DNA of 64,000 nt from Pseudorasbora parva (GCF_024679245.1 NC_090174.1:43160188-43224187), one strand, 5' to 3'. Shown: positions 1 to 12,484, counted from the stretch's first letter. Numbers and translations are program-made. The notes: generated from the sequence alone by a model not told the origin.

Positions 1-313
1 AGTAACCTGGTTGCCTTAATTTGTAGTTTATTGAAATTAAAAATTTTAGTTGATACATTGAAGGCAATTGGTTTAATAAATAGAACTCTAAATATTATTG
101 TATCTGAACCACATAAAAAATTGTTAAATCATGAAAATAGCACAATATGGCATGTTTCACTGCATCATCACAATAAAACACACACAATTACCCAAGATGC
201 GTACAAAATCTTTTAATAATATTTTAATAAAGGTTGTCGATTCTTAAAAATGTTCATTGTATTAACTCAAATTTAATTTAAATGAACTCAAAATTTTGAG
301 TCAACCAGGTAAC
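1..313. repeat. Foldback element with 12-bp inverted ends
   Basis: Positions 2-13 (GTAACCTGGTTG) are an exact reverse complement of 302-313. Both ends lead into AT-rich DNA that also pairs loosely (AAAATTTT blocks near 40-50 and 288-297). This looks like a small non-autonomous element or foldback repeat. Its left border may lie outside the window. No coding content is seen. Confidence 0.5.
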
Positions 314-2506
314 TTTTTTTTTTTTTTTACAGTATGTGTTTGCTTGTGTCTTGTACTTATTTGTGTTGTTGGTGATTTGCAACTGGAGGATCATTACGTA
401 AAGACAACAAAGCCTCTTATCTATTTTACGGTGCTTGGACACAGTCCATCTGTTAGTCTATTTATTGCTCTTCATTGGACATCTAGTCACTTTGCGCTAA
501 GCTTGGATCAGTTCCCTGTTCTCCTGCCCAAACCAACAAAATGGTCCTAACTTCCAACACATGGCCATGTGTAGACTGCTTAACACCAGTTCAACTTATA
601 CAGTATAATTTATCACTCATCAAAAATGCATTAACCAAGAAAATAAGGGAAGTTATGGTGTGAAAAAGAGTTGCAAAAATAGGAGATAGAGCAAGTGTGC
701 AGAGGTGAGGAGAGGGAAAATACTAATATCAAAGTTTAATTTGAGCTTTTTTATGTTGCCTGAAACCTGTAAGCACTGCATTGGGCTTTAGCCTCCTCTG
801 ATGTTTATAGGTCAGCAGGGTAAAAATAATGAACAGCCAATAAACACGTTTCAGTTTGTAGACGTTAAGGACGTGTAGACGTACCAATCAAAAATAATCC
901 AAACCGTATCTCAAAATGTGATGTTCCCATATCTAAAGTACACATTTTACATTCAACTGTTATGCAAATTAAAACCACTATATCATAGTGATCATAAACA
1001 CAGGCTCTCTACCAATGGTCATCCATCACAAAACTTAACATGGCACAGTTTCATCATCGGTAGAATATGAAATATTTCAACCCTCGGCAACATTTTAAAA
1101 GTTCCCTAAAAAGAGATCAGCCATGTGAAACTTCACTGGTAAGATTTACCATGATTAGCACACTGAATGTGTTTTACTCTGGCTCAATGTCAGGGAAAAA
1201 ACTTGTATCTTTAGCTTGTCAGTAAGTAATAGAGACAAGCAAAGGTGCACCTTTGTACATTATGCATCACTGACTAAAGATAATGTCAGATATTGACTGT
1301 TAAAATCTATAGTGTCTGACAGCAACAGCCTATTTATGGTAAATTATGATCAAAGATTACAAAATATATTTTTTTTTTCTTCAGATATCTTCACTGGAAA
1401 TAGTTTGACATGACTGCAGCTTCTAAATGAATCTACAAGCATAAATGTCATTATTTAGAGCAAGGTATAGATGTGCTTCTTATATAATATCTAATGTACA
1501 ATAACTGTTTATTACCTATATTCAAAATCTTAACTTGAGGGAATGATGTGGGCAGGAATGATTTTATGTAGTAGCTTTAATTGTCATTTCACAGACCTAC
1601 TTAAAGCAGTTTTTATATCCACATAAAATGGAATTGGTTTCTTCCTGCCTTTCTTTCTTTTCTTTTCTTCTTCTTCTTCTCCTTCTTTTTTTAAACAAAT
1701 TGCGACAACCATAGAAAACGTAGCCTTCTTTTTTATGGTTTGCAGAATGTGATTATTCTGGTGATTTCTTTGAAGGAAAAACAGTATAGTAATGACACAT
1801 AGGAGCTTCAGAACAGAATTTGCCCTGAGGTAGAGAGTACAGAAACAAAGTGAAGAATTACATAAGAACATTACGGGCTACTGGAATAATATCCAGATTA
1901 CTAATAAACCTTAATCTGTATCCCCATCTGTGATGTCATGGTTGCATAACCTATATGAAACAAATATAGATTTCCTCCTGAATTAAAGGATGTACTCATG
2001 TGTCAGTTGACATGGATGAGAGCAAGCATCTTTGTTTATCTGACTGAAAAGCTTTTTCTTATAACAGCTGTTCATATGGGGTTCCACAGGGACTATTAGT
2101 AATGGATAACACCTTGAGGTTATCAAAGAGATAATGAAATCAAAAAACAAACAAACAACAACAAAAATTTCACAAACCATTATTCATAACAATGGTGTTT
2201 GTAATGTTCTTACCTCAATTATTGAATTTCCTCCCACCTCAACAATTGCAATCAATTATGCCATTTTATATACTTAATAACCATCAAAGAACCCCATCAT
2301 CACCTTTATCATAATTTTTAGTTTATCAAATTTTCAGTCTATGCTATTTTCTATATTTGATTGAAACATTAAATTATTTGATTATAATATTTAATTGTAT
2401 TTATTCTGTTGTCAAATCAGGCATGCATTTAAAATGTAGCCCTACATTTTATTCTGCAAGCTAAATTAATTTTCATTTTACAATGCTAAATGATAATATA
2501 CAAATT
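314..2506. other. Non-genic AT-rich stretch
   Basis: I see no conserved exon, splice pair or RNA gene here. It holds a T-run (about 313-328), a pyrimidine-rich tract near 1640-1690, and scattered short homopolymers. Open frames in it are short and resemble no protein I recognise. Confidence 0.5.
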
Positions 2507-2817
2507 TGTGACCCTGGACCAAAACCACAAATCATAAGTCGCACGGGTATATTTGTGGCAATGGCCAACAATATATTGTAAGGGTCAGTATGATCGATTT
2601 TTCTTTTATGCCAAAAATCATTGGGATATTAAGTACAGATCCTATTTAAAGAAGATATTTTGCAAATGTACAGATTTTCAAATAGTTGTATCTCGACCAA
2701 ATTTTTCCTCATTCTAACAAACTATACATCAATTGAAATCTTATTTATTCAGCTTTCAGATGGTGTATGTCAATTAAAAAAAGAAGCCTTAAACTGGATT
2801 TGTGGTCCAGAATCACA
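2507..2817. mobile_element. Non-autonomous DNA element, TGTGACCCTGGACCA ends
   Basis: The left end reads TGTGACCCTGGACCAAAACC and the right end is its imperfect complement (GGATTTGTGGTCCAGAATCACA), giving terminal inverted repeats of about 20 bp. The interior (AAGTCGCACGGGTATATTTG, then an AAATAGTTGTATCTCG block) matches a repeat I recall as very common in cyprinid genomes, here with an internal deletion. There is no coding capacity. Confidence 0.7.
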
Positions 2818-3405
2818 CAATACGCAAAGAAGTTCGACATCAATGTAAATGGGGAATGACTCTTTCGTACAGCTTTACCTGGTTAGTAATGCGACTAATT
2901 TCTGAAATAATCTTCAGTAAAAATATACTTGTTTTTAATGCCTTATTGTTCAGCGCCATCTACTGGCAAACACGTATCTACGACGATAGACAGGAATATC
3001 ATTGGAAATATGTTAGCTAGCAGATTTCAGCAGAATTAAAATAGTAATTAAGTAATAGCGGCCTACAGCATACGGACCTTATACATTTTTACTTCTATTT
3101 TGAGCTAATTTTGTTAACATTTACATTAATTTAATTTAATATAGTCAATGCTTGATTAGAAGTAATCTGTTATGTTAGGTTTGGACTGCGAGTTATAATG
3201 GTTAGAAAACAGGTAGGCCTAAGGAAAAAAATAATAATTAAAAATCACATTTTAGACTAGACTTGACTACATGCATGTTTTGCAGATTGCTCCCATGAGG
3301 CCATAGGCCATGGGCATTTTTATTAAGGCTATCTCCAGAAGCTGTCCAGGGTCCTGAAGTCACTGCTCTGTGCCTGGTATTGGACAGGTGTAAGCACGGC
3401 CGGTG
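2818..3405. other. Non-genic stretch upstream of fam219a
   Basis: No exon-like sequence, RNA gene or clear repeat border was recognised between the element ending at 2817 and the hairpin starting at 3406. Confidence 0.45.
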
Positions 3406-3482
3406 TTTTCAGCACTGTAAACACACAAATGGGGTCACTGTAGACTCTACAGTGACCCCATTTGTGTTTACAGTGCTGAAAA
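3406..3482. repeat. Near-perfect 77-bp palindrome (hairpin)
   Basis: The arm 3406-3444 and the arm 3446-3482 are reverse complements around a one-base centre, broken only by a two-base bulge (an extra CA near 3422). It lies about 490 bp upstream of the fam219a start codon. It could be a tiny foldback transposon or a recent inverted duplication; as RNA it would form a long hairpin. Function is unknown. Confidence 0.85.
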
Positions 3483-3649
3483 GAGGTGGGCCGCTGTATA
3501 GATCAAATCCCGTTAATAAGGGATCGGAATCTTTGTTTGCATTTGATTGTAATCCCTATCCAACACCCCTGATTACAGATTCGACATAGACTGCAAAAAC
3601 ATCGTCCCACACAAAATCTTGCCATTTTGAGGTTACAAACACCCACAGA

Positions 3650-3969
3650 CAGCCCTGCACAATGTCTGTGTCTGATGCTAGTGTTGGGTGGAGCAGACAT
3701 CGCTCGATGGCGTTGAGTGGGGCGGAATCCGTGGTGCTGCTCGCGTCTCGAGACTCGTTTCTCCCGGAAGTGGGTGGTTAAGTCGCCACTCGGTCACTGC
3801 TGGCTAACGAGCGATCGCTGGGATGAAGGAGAGTCGGGGATATTCTTGGGGCTGACAAATATCCGACGACACAGTAGTGAAATTTTCATTCTTAACCAAT
3901 TAGTTGCGGTATATCCGCAGAAATCAACCTCAAACGCTCACAAAAAGGCTCAGACAGCCCGCCGCCAAG
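3650..3969 (+). promoter_or_regulatory. fam219a: Probable fam219a promoter and 5' UTR
   Basis: CpG content rises sharply compared with the flanks. A CCGGAAGTG ETS/GABP-type site sits at 3764-3772, and GCCGCCAAG directly precedes the start codon, a strong Kozak context. No TATA box was seen, in keeping with a housekeeping-type promoter. The transcription start cannot be fixed from sequence alone. Confidence 0.5.
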
Positions 3970-4026
3970 ATGATGGAAGAAATTGACAGATTTCAAGTGC
4001 CGACTGAGGCAGAGATGCAGCCTTTT
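3970..4026 (+). CDS. fam219a: fam219a coding exon 1
   Basis: Codes for the first 19 residues, MMEEIDRFQVPTEAEMQPF, and ends at a GTAAGT donor in phase 0. The tandem ATGATG follows an excellent Kozak sequence. Confidence 0.9.
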
Positions 4027-6551
4027 GTAAGTTAAACCAGATTGACTCTTTAACAGCCGATTAAAGCAAGAATGTTGTCAGTATGCGGTTTTAATAACAT
4101 TTTTGATGGACGAATTTTAGCTCAATATGAACTAACGAACCGTGGAGAATTTCATTAGTCTCATGTTGTCACCACAAACCGTTATTTCTTCACAAAATGG
4201 TAAAAAAAAATCTTGTATTACGAGAGATCGATGATGTCTCTTCTGTGTCTGGTGTGTATTTTGCTTGCAAACGTAAGGATGCTACTGTGATGATGCTGCG
4301 CACTGAGACTGAGTGTCTCCCTGCATCGAAAACAACATTAGCTTCATTTTATTTTATAACTTCAGCTCTACCTGTTCTTCTATCTCATCGTACTTCTATC
4401 GTAACGCTGTCTGTAACATTCATTTGAAACAATGTTAAAACTGCGTGATGTTTCTTCTATCTCATAGAGGCCTTCACAGCCTTATATTGCTTCATCATGC
4501 AGAATACGTGCTATGGTACCTGAATAATGTCCATACGCCTCCTACCCATCCCAAAATCATCAATAATTCTCAGGAAAATAACCAGCTCTGTTCGAAGAGA
4601 CATCTGGATGGCCCATATTTAGCCAATGATCCATACAGCAGATGCTCGTGTTCTTCTAGTTAGTTCTGAATCAATGGTTCATGGTTTTTGCTTCAGAACC
4701 CAGATTTTGCATTGGACATTAAGTGGAGACCCAATGCAAAACCCAAACCCTTTATCATACAGATGTCAACAATAAACGTCTTTAAGATCAGAAATGGAAA
4801 ATTATTCATATGAACCACGTAGACCTAATAATATGCAAACGTATTAATGTGGCATAATGAATTGAAAAATGTACAATATTGTTTTCTTAATGTCTGTTGA
4901 AATTCAATTATTTCATGCTCTCTGTATTTACCACACAAAATTGTGATTGGCACAAACCATGTTTATTGTCTGTGAAAGAGAACTAATATTTAAGGTAGTC
5001 TTGGCCATCAATCCATTTGCGATTCATTTTGTTGGTTATGTCCCACTGGTCTGGTGGTTATTATAATATATTTATTAAGTTTATTATACAATATACAGTC
5101 TTTATGATCAGCATACTAAAGTGTCTTGAATTGTACCTGTTTTTCATCCTTTTTCTAGTTTTGGTAGAGTTATGCTTTTGTAATGTTGACACATTTTTGA
5201 TGCGCTCCTTATTTGAAATTGGTAAATTGGTGTTTCCTTTCACATCAATCCCATGGTGTTTTTGAAATGAGCTGACAGAAATCATAGCAGGCATAAAGTG
5301 ATGCTTTACTCATCCACATTGAGGAAAATGGACAGAGCAAAGCTCAGAAGAACACACTTCACATAAAATGGACTTAATCGATAAAACTAGACAGTCCTGA
5401 CACTTCTTTCTTGTTCGCCAGGATCCAGCATCATCGACCACATCAGAGGCAGACTCGGATACCAGGGAGAATGAGCCTGCCACCCTGAACTATAAACCTT
5501 CTCCTCTCCATATGAAGATAGGTGAGTTGTGGGTTTGTCCATACTGCTAAATGCCAATGCAATTATGTATTATTGTCATATGACCTGATTCAATTATAAA
5601 AACTTTTTTTTTTTCTTCTGTACAGACAAACAGAGAGAGCTGGTTAGGAAAGGATCACTGAAAAATGGCAATGCTGGAAGCCCTGTCAATCAACAACCCA
5701 AGAAAAATAACGTGATGGCCAGAACAAGGTACAAACAAGAGGCGATTCAAAATGAAAGTTAATTATTTTTTAAGTTAAACCACAAACAGACTGCTAACTC
5801 TTTATTTCGTTTTCAATCAAGGCTAGTGGTTCCCAATAAAGGCTACTCCTCTTTAGACCAGAGTCCAGATGAGAAACCTTTAGTTGCTCTAGACACTGAC
5901 AGGTGAGCTCTTTACTCATCCCAAAATGATTTATTTAAGTCCCAATTGGCCACAGGCTTCAAGCTCACTGTTTTCACTTGCCTTTGCAGCGATGACGACT
6001 TTGACATGTCTAGATATTCCTCATCAGGATACTCATCAGCCGAGGTGAGGTCTCTATGGGAACAGGTACCTATGAACTCTGGTTAATGTATTAAGCCCCA
6101 TACCACAAGCATCATGAGTCATGCCGGTGTTTTCTTTTTTTCTTTTTTTAAAGTCACTCACAATTTTGCTTTAAAGGTCACGATTGCACATTTGTTGTTG
6201 CTAATCATATTCATGTTGTTCATGTCATTGATTCATTAAACCAATAAATGTCCTAATCAAGCTATTGAGCCAACCTTGTTTTCCTATTAATCTATCAAAT
6301 AACTGCTGCCAGGAAAATCAAATTAATCAATGTGATTTAATTAGTGGCGGTTATGCAGCGTGGTCTGACATGCTGTTCATTGCTTCCTGCAGCAGATAAA
6401 CCAGGATCTGAACATCCAGCTGCTGAAAGATGGATACAGGCTGGATGAGATCCCTGATGATGAAGACCTGGACCTCATACCACCCAAATCTGTCAACTCC
6501 ACCTGCATGTGCTGCCAAGCCACCTCCTCCACTGCTTGTCAAATCCAGTAA
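3970..6551 (+). CDS. fam219a: fam219a: FAM219A family protein, six coding exons, complete
   Basis: The joined exons 3970-4026, 5422-5521, 5626-5728, 5822-5902, 5990-6044 and 6393-6551 make 555 nt, a 184-residue protein plus stop, against about 185 for human FAM219A. All introns are GT-AG and all phases agree. The protein starts MMEEIDRFQVPT, then has KQRELVRKGSLKNG, QQPKKNNVMARTR, NKGYSSLDQSPDEK, an acidic DTDSDDDFDMSRYSSSGYSS block, and ends CMCCQATSSTACQIQ. This matches FAM219A far better than FAM219B, whose middle and tail differ. No catalytic domain or membrane segment is visible; it looks like a mostly disordered, phosphorylatable soluble protein of unknown role. The start is the first of two tandem ATGs behind GCCGCCAAG. 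Teleosts may carry a and b duplicates, and I cannot say which this is. Confidence 0.94.
5422..5521 (+). CDS. fam219a: fam219a coding exon 2
   Basis: Starts after CGCCAG and ends before GTGAGT, leaving phase 1. It codes for the variable Ser/Glu-rich stretch followed by the conserved YKPSPLHMKI. Confidence 0.9.
5626..5728 (+). CDS. fam219a: fam219a coding exon 3
   Basis: Lies between a T-rich tract ending TACAG and a GTACAA donor. It codes for the basic conserved segment DKQRELVRKGSLKNG...NNVMART, leaving phase 2. Confidence 0.92.
5822..5902 (+). CDS. fam219a: fam219a coding exon 4
   Basis: Codes for RLVVPNKGYSSLDQSPDEK and PLVALDTD, invariant in FAM219A. The donor is GTGAGC, phase 2. Confidence 0.92.
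5990..6044 (+). CDS. fam219a: fam219a coding exon 5 (with possible alternative donor)
   Basis: Codes for SDDDFDMSRYSSSGYSSAE and ends at GTGAGG in phase 0. A second GT donor 21 nt downstream (GGAACAG then GTACCT, 6066) is in frame and would add VRSLWEQ. Confidence 0.88.
6393..6551 (+). CDS. fam219a: fam219a coding exon 6 and stop
   Basis: Begins after CTGCAG with CAGATAAAC (QIN...). The CAGCAG is a NAGNAG acceptor, so one glutamine may be optional. It codes for the conserved C-terminus, including GYRLDEIPDDEDLDLIPPK and a CMCC cysteine cluster. Stop TAA is at 6549-6551. Confidence 0.93.
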   Translation, partial: QINQDLNIQLLKDGYRLDEIPDDEDLDLIPPKSVNSTCMCCQATSSTACQIQ

Positions 6552-7301
6552 ACCTATCACCTTTTTTCCTCCTCGTGCTCCCTCTCTCTCTCTTTTCCGG
6601 CCCTTATTCCCTTTCATAACCTCAGATAAGACATCTAATCAATATTACAGTGAGAAATGTACAGTACAGTAAACGTTATGATAAACATGGTGTACAGGAA
6701 AATGTAAACACACATACACAAAAACACATTACATGTGCTAACACACACACATACTCTAACATATGATTATTAACATGACTATTATTGGTTGCTTCCTCCT
6801 ATGGCAGGATATGCACTGTTTGCTAATACGTTAGGAGAGTCTGCTCACTTTCACCTCCTAGTCGTCATTGCGTTACTGTACAAGTGAACGTAGAACAAGT
6901 AAAGCTTTAAAGCGGCTTTAATTGTGATTTAAAAACAACAACTTGATGTTACAGAGAGTTTGAAATAGCTTATCCACTGAATTCTCTGCTTTCATGTTGC
7001 ACTCATCGCATTAACGTCGTCATTAGGGTATGATTTGATTTCCGTACGGATCTGGTTGGATGTTTGTTGTTCGTGGCTGCTATTGAAGCTATACTTGGGC
7101 TCGTTTCTGTTGAACATTTTGCATGTTGGCGCATTCGTAATGCAGCGCTAACAGTAGCCTTGTCTGGCATGCACCAGGGCATCACATTTTTTGTTTACTC
7201 TTGGTATGTCACATACATGTATTTAATTGAATCATCTTTGAAACTACGCTGGATTTGAGATGTGAATATGTCATGAAAGGAAAGGCAATACAGCAAACTC
7301 T
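6552..7301 (+). other. fam219a 3' flank, probably 3' UTR at its start
   Basis: There is no coding signal after the stop. CA-rich runs occur near 6705-6760. No convincing AATAAA was seen close to the stop; the clearest plus-strand polyadenylation hexamer downstream is at 10010-10015, beyond two transposons, so the UTR end is unresolved. Confidence 0.35.
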
Positions 7302-7305
7302 TTAA

Positions 7306-8020
7306 AGGAAGATGCATACTTTTTGGGACTTAATCTTATTCACCGTATCCCCAGAGTTAGATAAGTCCATTTATACCATTTATATCCATTTATATCTCAC
7401 TGCTAGCCTAGCTTAGCACAAAGACTGTAGGGAAACGGCTCATTCTAGCCTACTGGTCAATAAGTGACCAAATAAAGCCAACATTTTCCTATTTACATGT
7501 TGTGATGTGTATAGTTACATCATGTACTAATACAGATGGAACATTTTCTAGACCGACATGGCTAAGGACTATACTCTCATTCCTGCGTATACTCTCATGG
7601 TTGCAGAGGTGCCTGAATAGTCCCCAGCTCTCTGTGCAGTCAGGTTGTCACATTGGTTATGTTGACGGAAGTTTGCCTATTTTCAGGCACTGTGTAATAT
7701 CATTGCGCCGCTGCACCCATGGTACGGCAGTAAAGTTCCCTGATAATTACGCGGGAATGAGAGTGTAGTTCCTAGCCTCTAGCCTGTCTAGAAAATTGCA
7801 ACTTTTAATTTTCCATCGGTCTTAATACACAATGTAACTGTACACATCACAACATTTTTACCGTTTACCTCCAGTCTTTGTGCTAAGCTAGGCTAGCGGT
7901 GGGTGCGTTAGACAGAGTTATGGGACGCAAAGAGATGAGAATGGTATATATGGATGGACTTATCTAACTATGGGGGATATGGTGAATAAGCTAAAGTCAC
8001 AAAAATTTGGCATGTTCCTT
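7306..8020. mobile_element. Non-autonomous DNA element flanked by TTAA
   Basis: The left end AGGAAGATGCATACTTTTTG and the right end (complement AGGAACATGCCAAATTTTTG) are imperfect inverted repeats directly next to TTAA at 7302-7305 and 8021-8024 (TTAA versus TTAAG). Inner arms pair again: the TTAGATAAGTCC block near 7349 with GGACTTATCTAA near 7956, and CTAGCCTAGCTTAGCAC near 7407 with its complement near 7878. TTAA targets are typical of Kolobok and piggyBac; no transposase is present. Confidence 0.7.
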
Positions 8021-8286
8021 TAAGAATTTGATCTGACAGGTCAAAGCCTTGACTTCACAATAACCTCACACTACAGACCTAAGATAATACAATGATTACA
8101 TGAAAACCTTTTGTGTCTCTCAAAGCATTTTTTTCAAAAGCCAGAAATCAATCTTATGACAATTTTTGTCTGTTAAGACAGAATGTCCAGACATGTTAGA
8201 TATTTAAAGCACCTGTAAGCTTTCCAGCAAGTATTGTTTTTTTCAGGAAGATGCTAAGATGTCACACACTTGAAGGCACCAAAGTA

Positions 8287-9502
8287 CACTTTATTGCCAA
8301 AAGTTTTGGGATGCCTGCCTTTCCATGCACATTCATTTTAATGACATCCCATTCTTAATCCCTAGGGTTTAATATGGAGTTGGCCCACTGTTTGCAGCTA
8401 CAACAGCTTCAGTTCATCTGGAAAGGCTTTCCACAAGGTTTAGGAGTGTGTTTATGGGCCTTTTTGCCCATTTTTCTAGAAGCGCATTTCTAAGGTCAGG
8501 CACTGATGTTAGACAAGGATTTGAATTCATCCCAAAGGTGTTCTGTCGGGGGTAGGTCAGGGCTCAAGGTCAGTCAAGTTCCTCTACACCAAACTCTTGA
8601 CACAAAATGTCTTAATGGACCTTGCTTTGTGCACTGGTGCGCAGTCATGTTGGAACAGGAAGGGGCCATCTCCAAACTGTTCTCACAACATTGGGAGCAT
8701 AAAATTGTCCAAAATGTCTTAGTATACTGAAGCATTAAGAGTTCTTTTCACTGGAACTATGTGGCTAAGCCCAACTCCTGAAAAACAGACCCACAGCATA
8801 ATCCCCCTTCACCAAAGTTTACTGGCACAATGCAGTCAGACAAGTATCGTTCTCCTGGCAACCGCCAAACCCAGACTTGTACATCGGATTGCCAGACATC
8901 GAAGCGTGATTCGCCACTCCAGAGAACATGTATCCACTGCTCTAGAGTCCAGTGGCAGTGTACTTTACTCTACTGTATCCCACGTTTTGCATTGCACTTG
9001 GTGATGTAAGGCTTGGATGCAGCTGCTTGGCCATGGAAACCCATTCCATGAAGCTCTCTATGCACAGTTCTTAAACTAATCTGAAAGCCACACAAAGTTT
9101 GGAGGTCTGTAACTATTGAATCTGCAGAAAGTTAGAACTTCTGCGCCCTGTGCACCTCAGCATGTGCTGACCCCACTCATTGATTTTACAATGGCCTACC
9201 AATTTTTCGCTGAGTTGCTGTTGTTCCCATTTGCTTCCACTTTTTTTATAAAACCACAAACAGTTGACTGTGGAATATTTATTAGTGAGGAAATTTCACG
9301 AATGGACTTGCACAGGTGGCAACCTATCAATCACGGTTCCACACTTGAATTCACAGAGCTCCTGAGAGCGACCCGTTCTTTCACAAATGTTTGTAGAAGC
9401 GTCTGCATGCCTGGATTTTATACACCTTTGGCCATGGTAGTGATTGGAATACCTGAATACAATGATTTGGAGGGGTGTCGCAATTCTTTTGGCAAAATAG
9501 TG
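8287..9502 (-). mobile_element. Tc1/mariner-type element, decayed
   Basis: It is flanked by TA at 8285-8286 and 9503-9504. The ends are inverted repeats (CACTTTATTGCCAAAAG, and on the right the complement of CACTATTTTGCCAAAAG). The 1216-bp interior resembles a widespread fish Tc1/mariner family I recall from its CACTGGTGCGCAGTCATGTT and ACTCCAGAGAACA blocks, with the transposase antisense to the window. Frames are interrupted throughout, so it is a fossil. Plus-strand open frames inside it are antisense shadows. Confidence 0.85.
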
Positions 9503-9504
9503 TA

Positions 9505-11715
9505 TATTTATGCTCCTTGTTGAAATCTTTTATTTTACCCTGTGCCCATTTTCATTTAATGTTTCATCTACATACAACAAATTAGAATATATGATCACTG
9601 CATTTCATGGAAATGGTTACTTTTTCAGATATTGTGGGCTGTTTAAAAGCACTGTTTTCTGCTGATTTTTGGAAATAAACTATGAATGTTAATGTTGCTA
9701 AAATGATAAAATTTCCTGGTCTATCTTAACATCCATTATTATTATAAGCACATTTTATGTGTTACTGTTACACTACATATTGTCTTGATCACATTGTATC
9801 TCAAAATGCGAATTGCTTTCATTTGAACTACTCATATTCACTTTTTAGTGAATTTTAAAACCGTGTAATGACCTGATGTATTCAATTCAAGCGTAATCAA
9901 AAGTGAGCATTTCTTGGACAAAAGCTGTGTTTTTATGTTATGAATATGTTAATTATGTGAGAAAGTCCATTAATGTACTAACAATGTTGTTATTGGTTTC
10001 AGTGATATCAATAAAAGCAGACCTGAATTACACTTCTCTTTGTTTTAATTAGTTATCCTCTATACACAAAATGTACAGGTAATGAAAGATGAATGTTGGA
10101 CAAATGATAGTGATGTAAAAATACAGAATATATATGTACAAATGATAGTGATGTAAAAATACAGAATCTATGTACATTGGTAGTGGCTTACAGTCTGTAA
10201 GGTGCAGATAAAGACATCACATCATTAGGAGTTACACTATGCAACTGTGAAGACTTTTGTAAGCTACAGCAAAGTATTTCTTGATAGCTTGCTAATTATT
10301 TTCTGCAATCTTAGTTAAAGAGTACTAAACCTCAAAACGGAAGGCACAGGTTGAGCATTTTTAAGATTGTTTTTCAAATTCTTTAATTCAGCTCACAACC
10401 TATTAAACATATGGAACAAATAAATTAGCAAAGATACTCTATGATAAAAGTTGAAATTTTGTTGATCATTTATCATAACGTAATATATAAAAATGTATAC
10501 AACTTGAATAAAGATCTAACAAATATTATTCACATGTAAAATTCTGCTTGTGCTTGGTTTTTAAATGGCTGATCATCACGGCAGATTCAAACTAAATCTA
10601 CATTAAAAAGAAAAATATTATTTCAAGTATTTCAACAGCTGAATCTGAAAATCTCATTAATAAAACTAATAAAATTATATGTTACTCAGGTTCTTTGACT
10701 GAAAGTAAATACTATAGGCTACTAATAAAACTAAAGGTAGTGAGAAAAATGATACAGTCTCAGTTCTGTATGTTCAGCTGTGCAATATTTGGAGGTCAAA
10801 GGCACAGCTCATACCTCGTGTTATCTCATAACACGCCTGTAGATGGCAATGGTAAACTATTTATGAGTGAAACTCTGTTGGCCGGCCTCACTACATCACT
10901 TATGAATGCTGATTTTGCTCAAAAACAATGCAAACATTTAAAAAAACAATGACAAAATTAAAAGTGTTCTGAATGAAGAGTATTTTCAATCCTCCACATT
11001 ATTTGTCACATTATTTTGCATAATTGATTAAAATATGCCAATAATTACTTATCATTGCTTAAAAACAAAAGCGTGATTGTGTGTGTGCAAAACCTCACAC
11101 GATGTTAAGTTAGTCTCATAAGTACCCAGAAGTTTTAATATACAAAAACTGTCTCCAACACTGAAGTCAACCCGCTGCCAAGTATCATAAAGAAGCGATT
11201 ATCTTAAAACATACCCACCTAGGTTCTCATTATATATCTTTACACATAATCTGTTAAATTCCCTTTGTCACAGTGGGTGTGTAATAAATCATCTGGCTCC
11301 ACTCTGTTGACATCAATCCCATTGTTGTGGTAGGATCATGTAAATATATTACATTAGCCTATTACTGTCCTTTATACAGATTAAATTATACTGTAAATAT
11401 CCTTACTCATTTAAAATAACCCTTGGGACTTCATTACATTGTTTCAGCCAAAAAATTATGGTTTCTGTCAATTCCATTAAGAAGCCCATTTTCATTATTT
11501 GTTTTGGAGTACTCCTGCAAGCATATTTTGTAGACTCCATTAGGCTATGTAACCCATCGTATGATATCACCAGTTAATAGATATCATTAATATATAATTG
11601 AAAGATATCATATCAGATAGATAGTTAATAGATAGGCTATCATTAATAGAGATTCCAATGCCTGAATTTCGTGTCAGGTAGAGAGACATCCAAAATGTGG
11701 AGGTCACGTAGTTGC
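9505..11715. other. Convergent region between fam219a and klf9-like
   Basis: No exon is seen. It should include the end of the klf9-like 3' UTR on the minus strand. AATAAA at 10010-10015 is a candidate plus-strand polyadenylation signal. The DNA is AT-rich and repeat-poor apart from a two-unit tandem duplication at 10100-10173. Confidence 0.4.
10100..10173. repeat. Two-copy tandem duplication, about 37 bp unit
   Basis: The unit beginning ACAAATGATAGTGATGTAAA occurs at 10100-10137 and again at 10138-10173, differing by a two-base length change (ATATAT against CTAT). Confidence 0.9.
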
Positions 11716-11993
11716 TCAAACACCAGCAGACATGTGATCGCTGGAGCCAGAGGACGACGTGGATATTGAAGAGTGTCGTCTTCGTCCACCAGGACCGTGA
11801 AGCATATTGGGATGAAATCCGGCGTGTCTGCGGGCGTGCTTGGTGAGGTGATCGCTCCGCATGAAGCATTTGTCGCAGAGCGGGCACATGAAACGCTTCT
11901 CCCCGGTGTGCGTACGAAAGTGTCTTGTCAGTTCATCTGACCGTGAGAATTTCTTGTTGCAGCCTGACCAGGTACACTGAAAGGGCCTCTCAC
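11716..11993 (-). CDS. klf9: klf9-like coding exon 2
   Basis: Begins after TTCTTAG, codes for GERPFQCTW and fingers 2 and 3, then a Gly/Arg/Ser-rich tail ending HMSAGV with stop TGA at 11718-11716. Confidence 0.92.
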
Positions 11994-12439
11994 CTAAGAA
12001 CACACACACACACAAATGTAAATTTAAGGCGCTATACTGAACTCAGTTACAACAAAACCCACTCGAAACAGATGTGCGACTTTTTAGATGTGAGTATGTT
12101 GTTGTGTCAACCCGGAGAAAACGTTTTAAACGTCTGTTTTTGTTTTTGCGTTGTAGAGCTTAAAGAATTCGTTAACGGCGTTCTGGATGTCAAGTCAACG
12201 CACTCCTTTGGGAGGGGCAGCGCTTGGCTACAATGCGGCACCACGTGCCGGATGTTTACAACTGTGAAATCAGGAGACGTGTACATGACGTCATCGTTGC
12301 GTTAGGTTATAGCAATGATAGACTTAGATGCCTCATTAGCGATTTTTTCCCTATGGGACGCTATCTGCCATTTTGGAGCGGTCAGAGCCGGTCCGTGAAC
12401 ATTCCGAGAGCAAGTTGCCGCCGTAGTTAGACGCATGTA

Positions 12440-12484
<45 letters not shown>

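Noticed and set aside
8506..9523. Plus-strand open frames at 8506-8730, 8759-9004 and 9116-9523
   Set aside because: They are antisense to a decayed Tc1/mariner transposase and follow its element borders.
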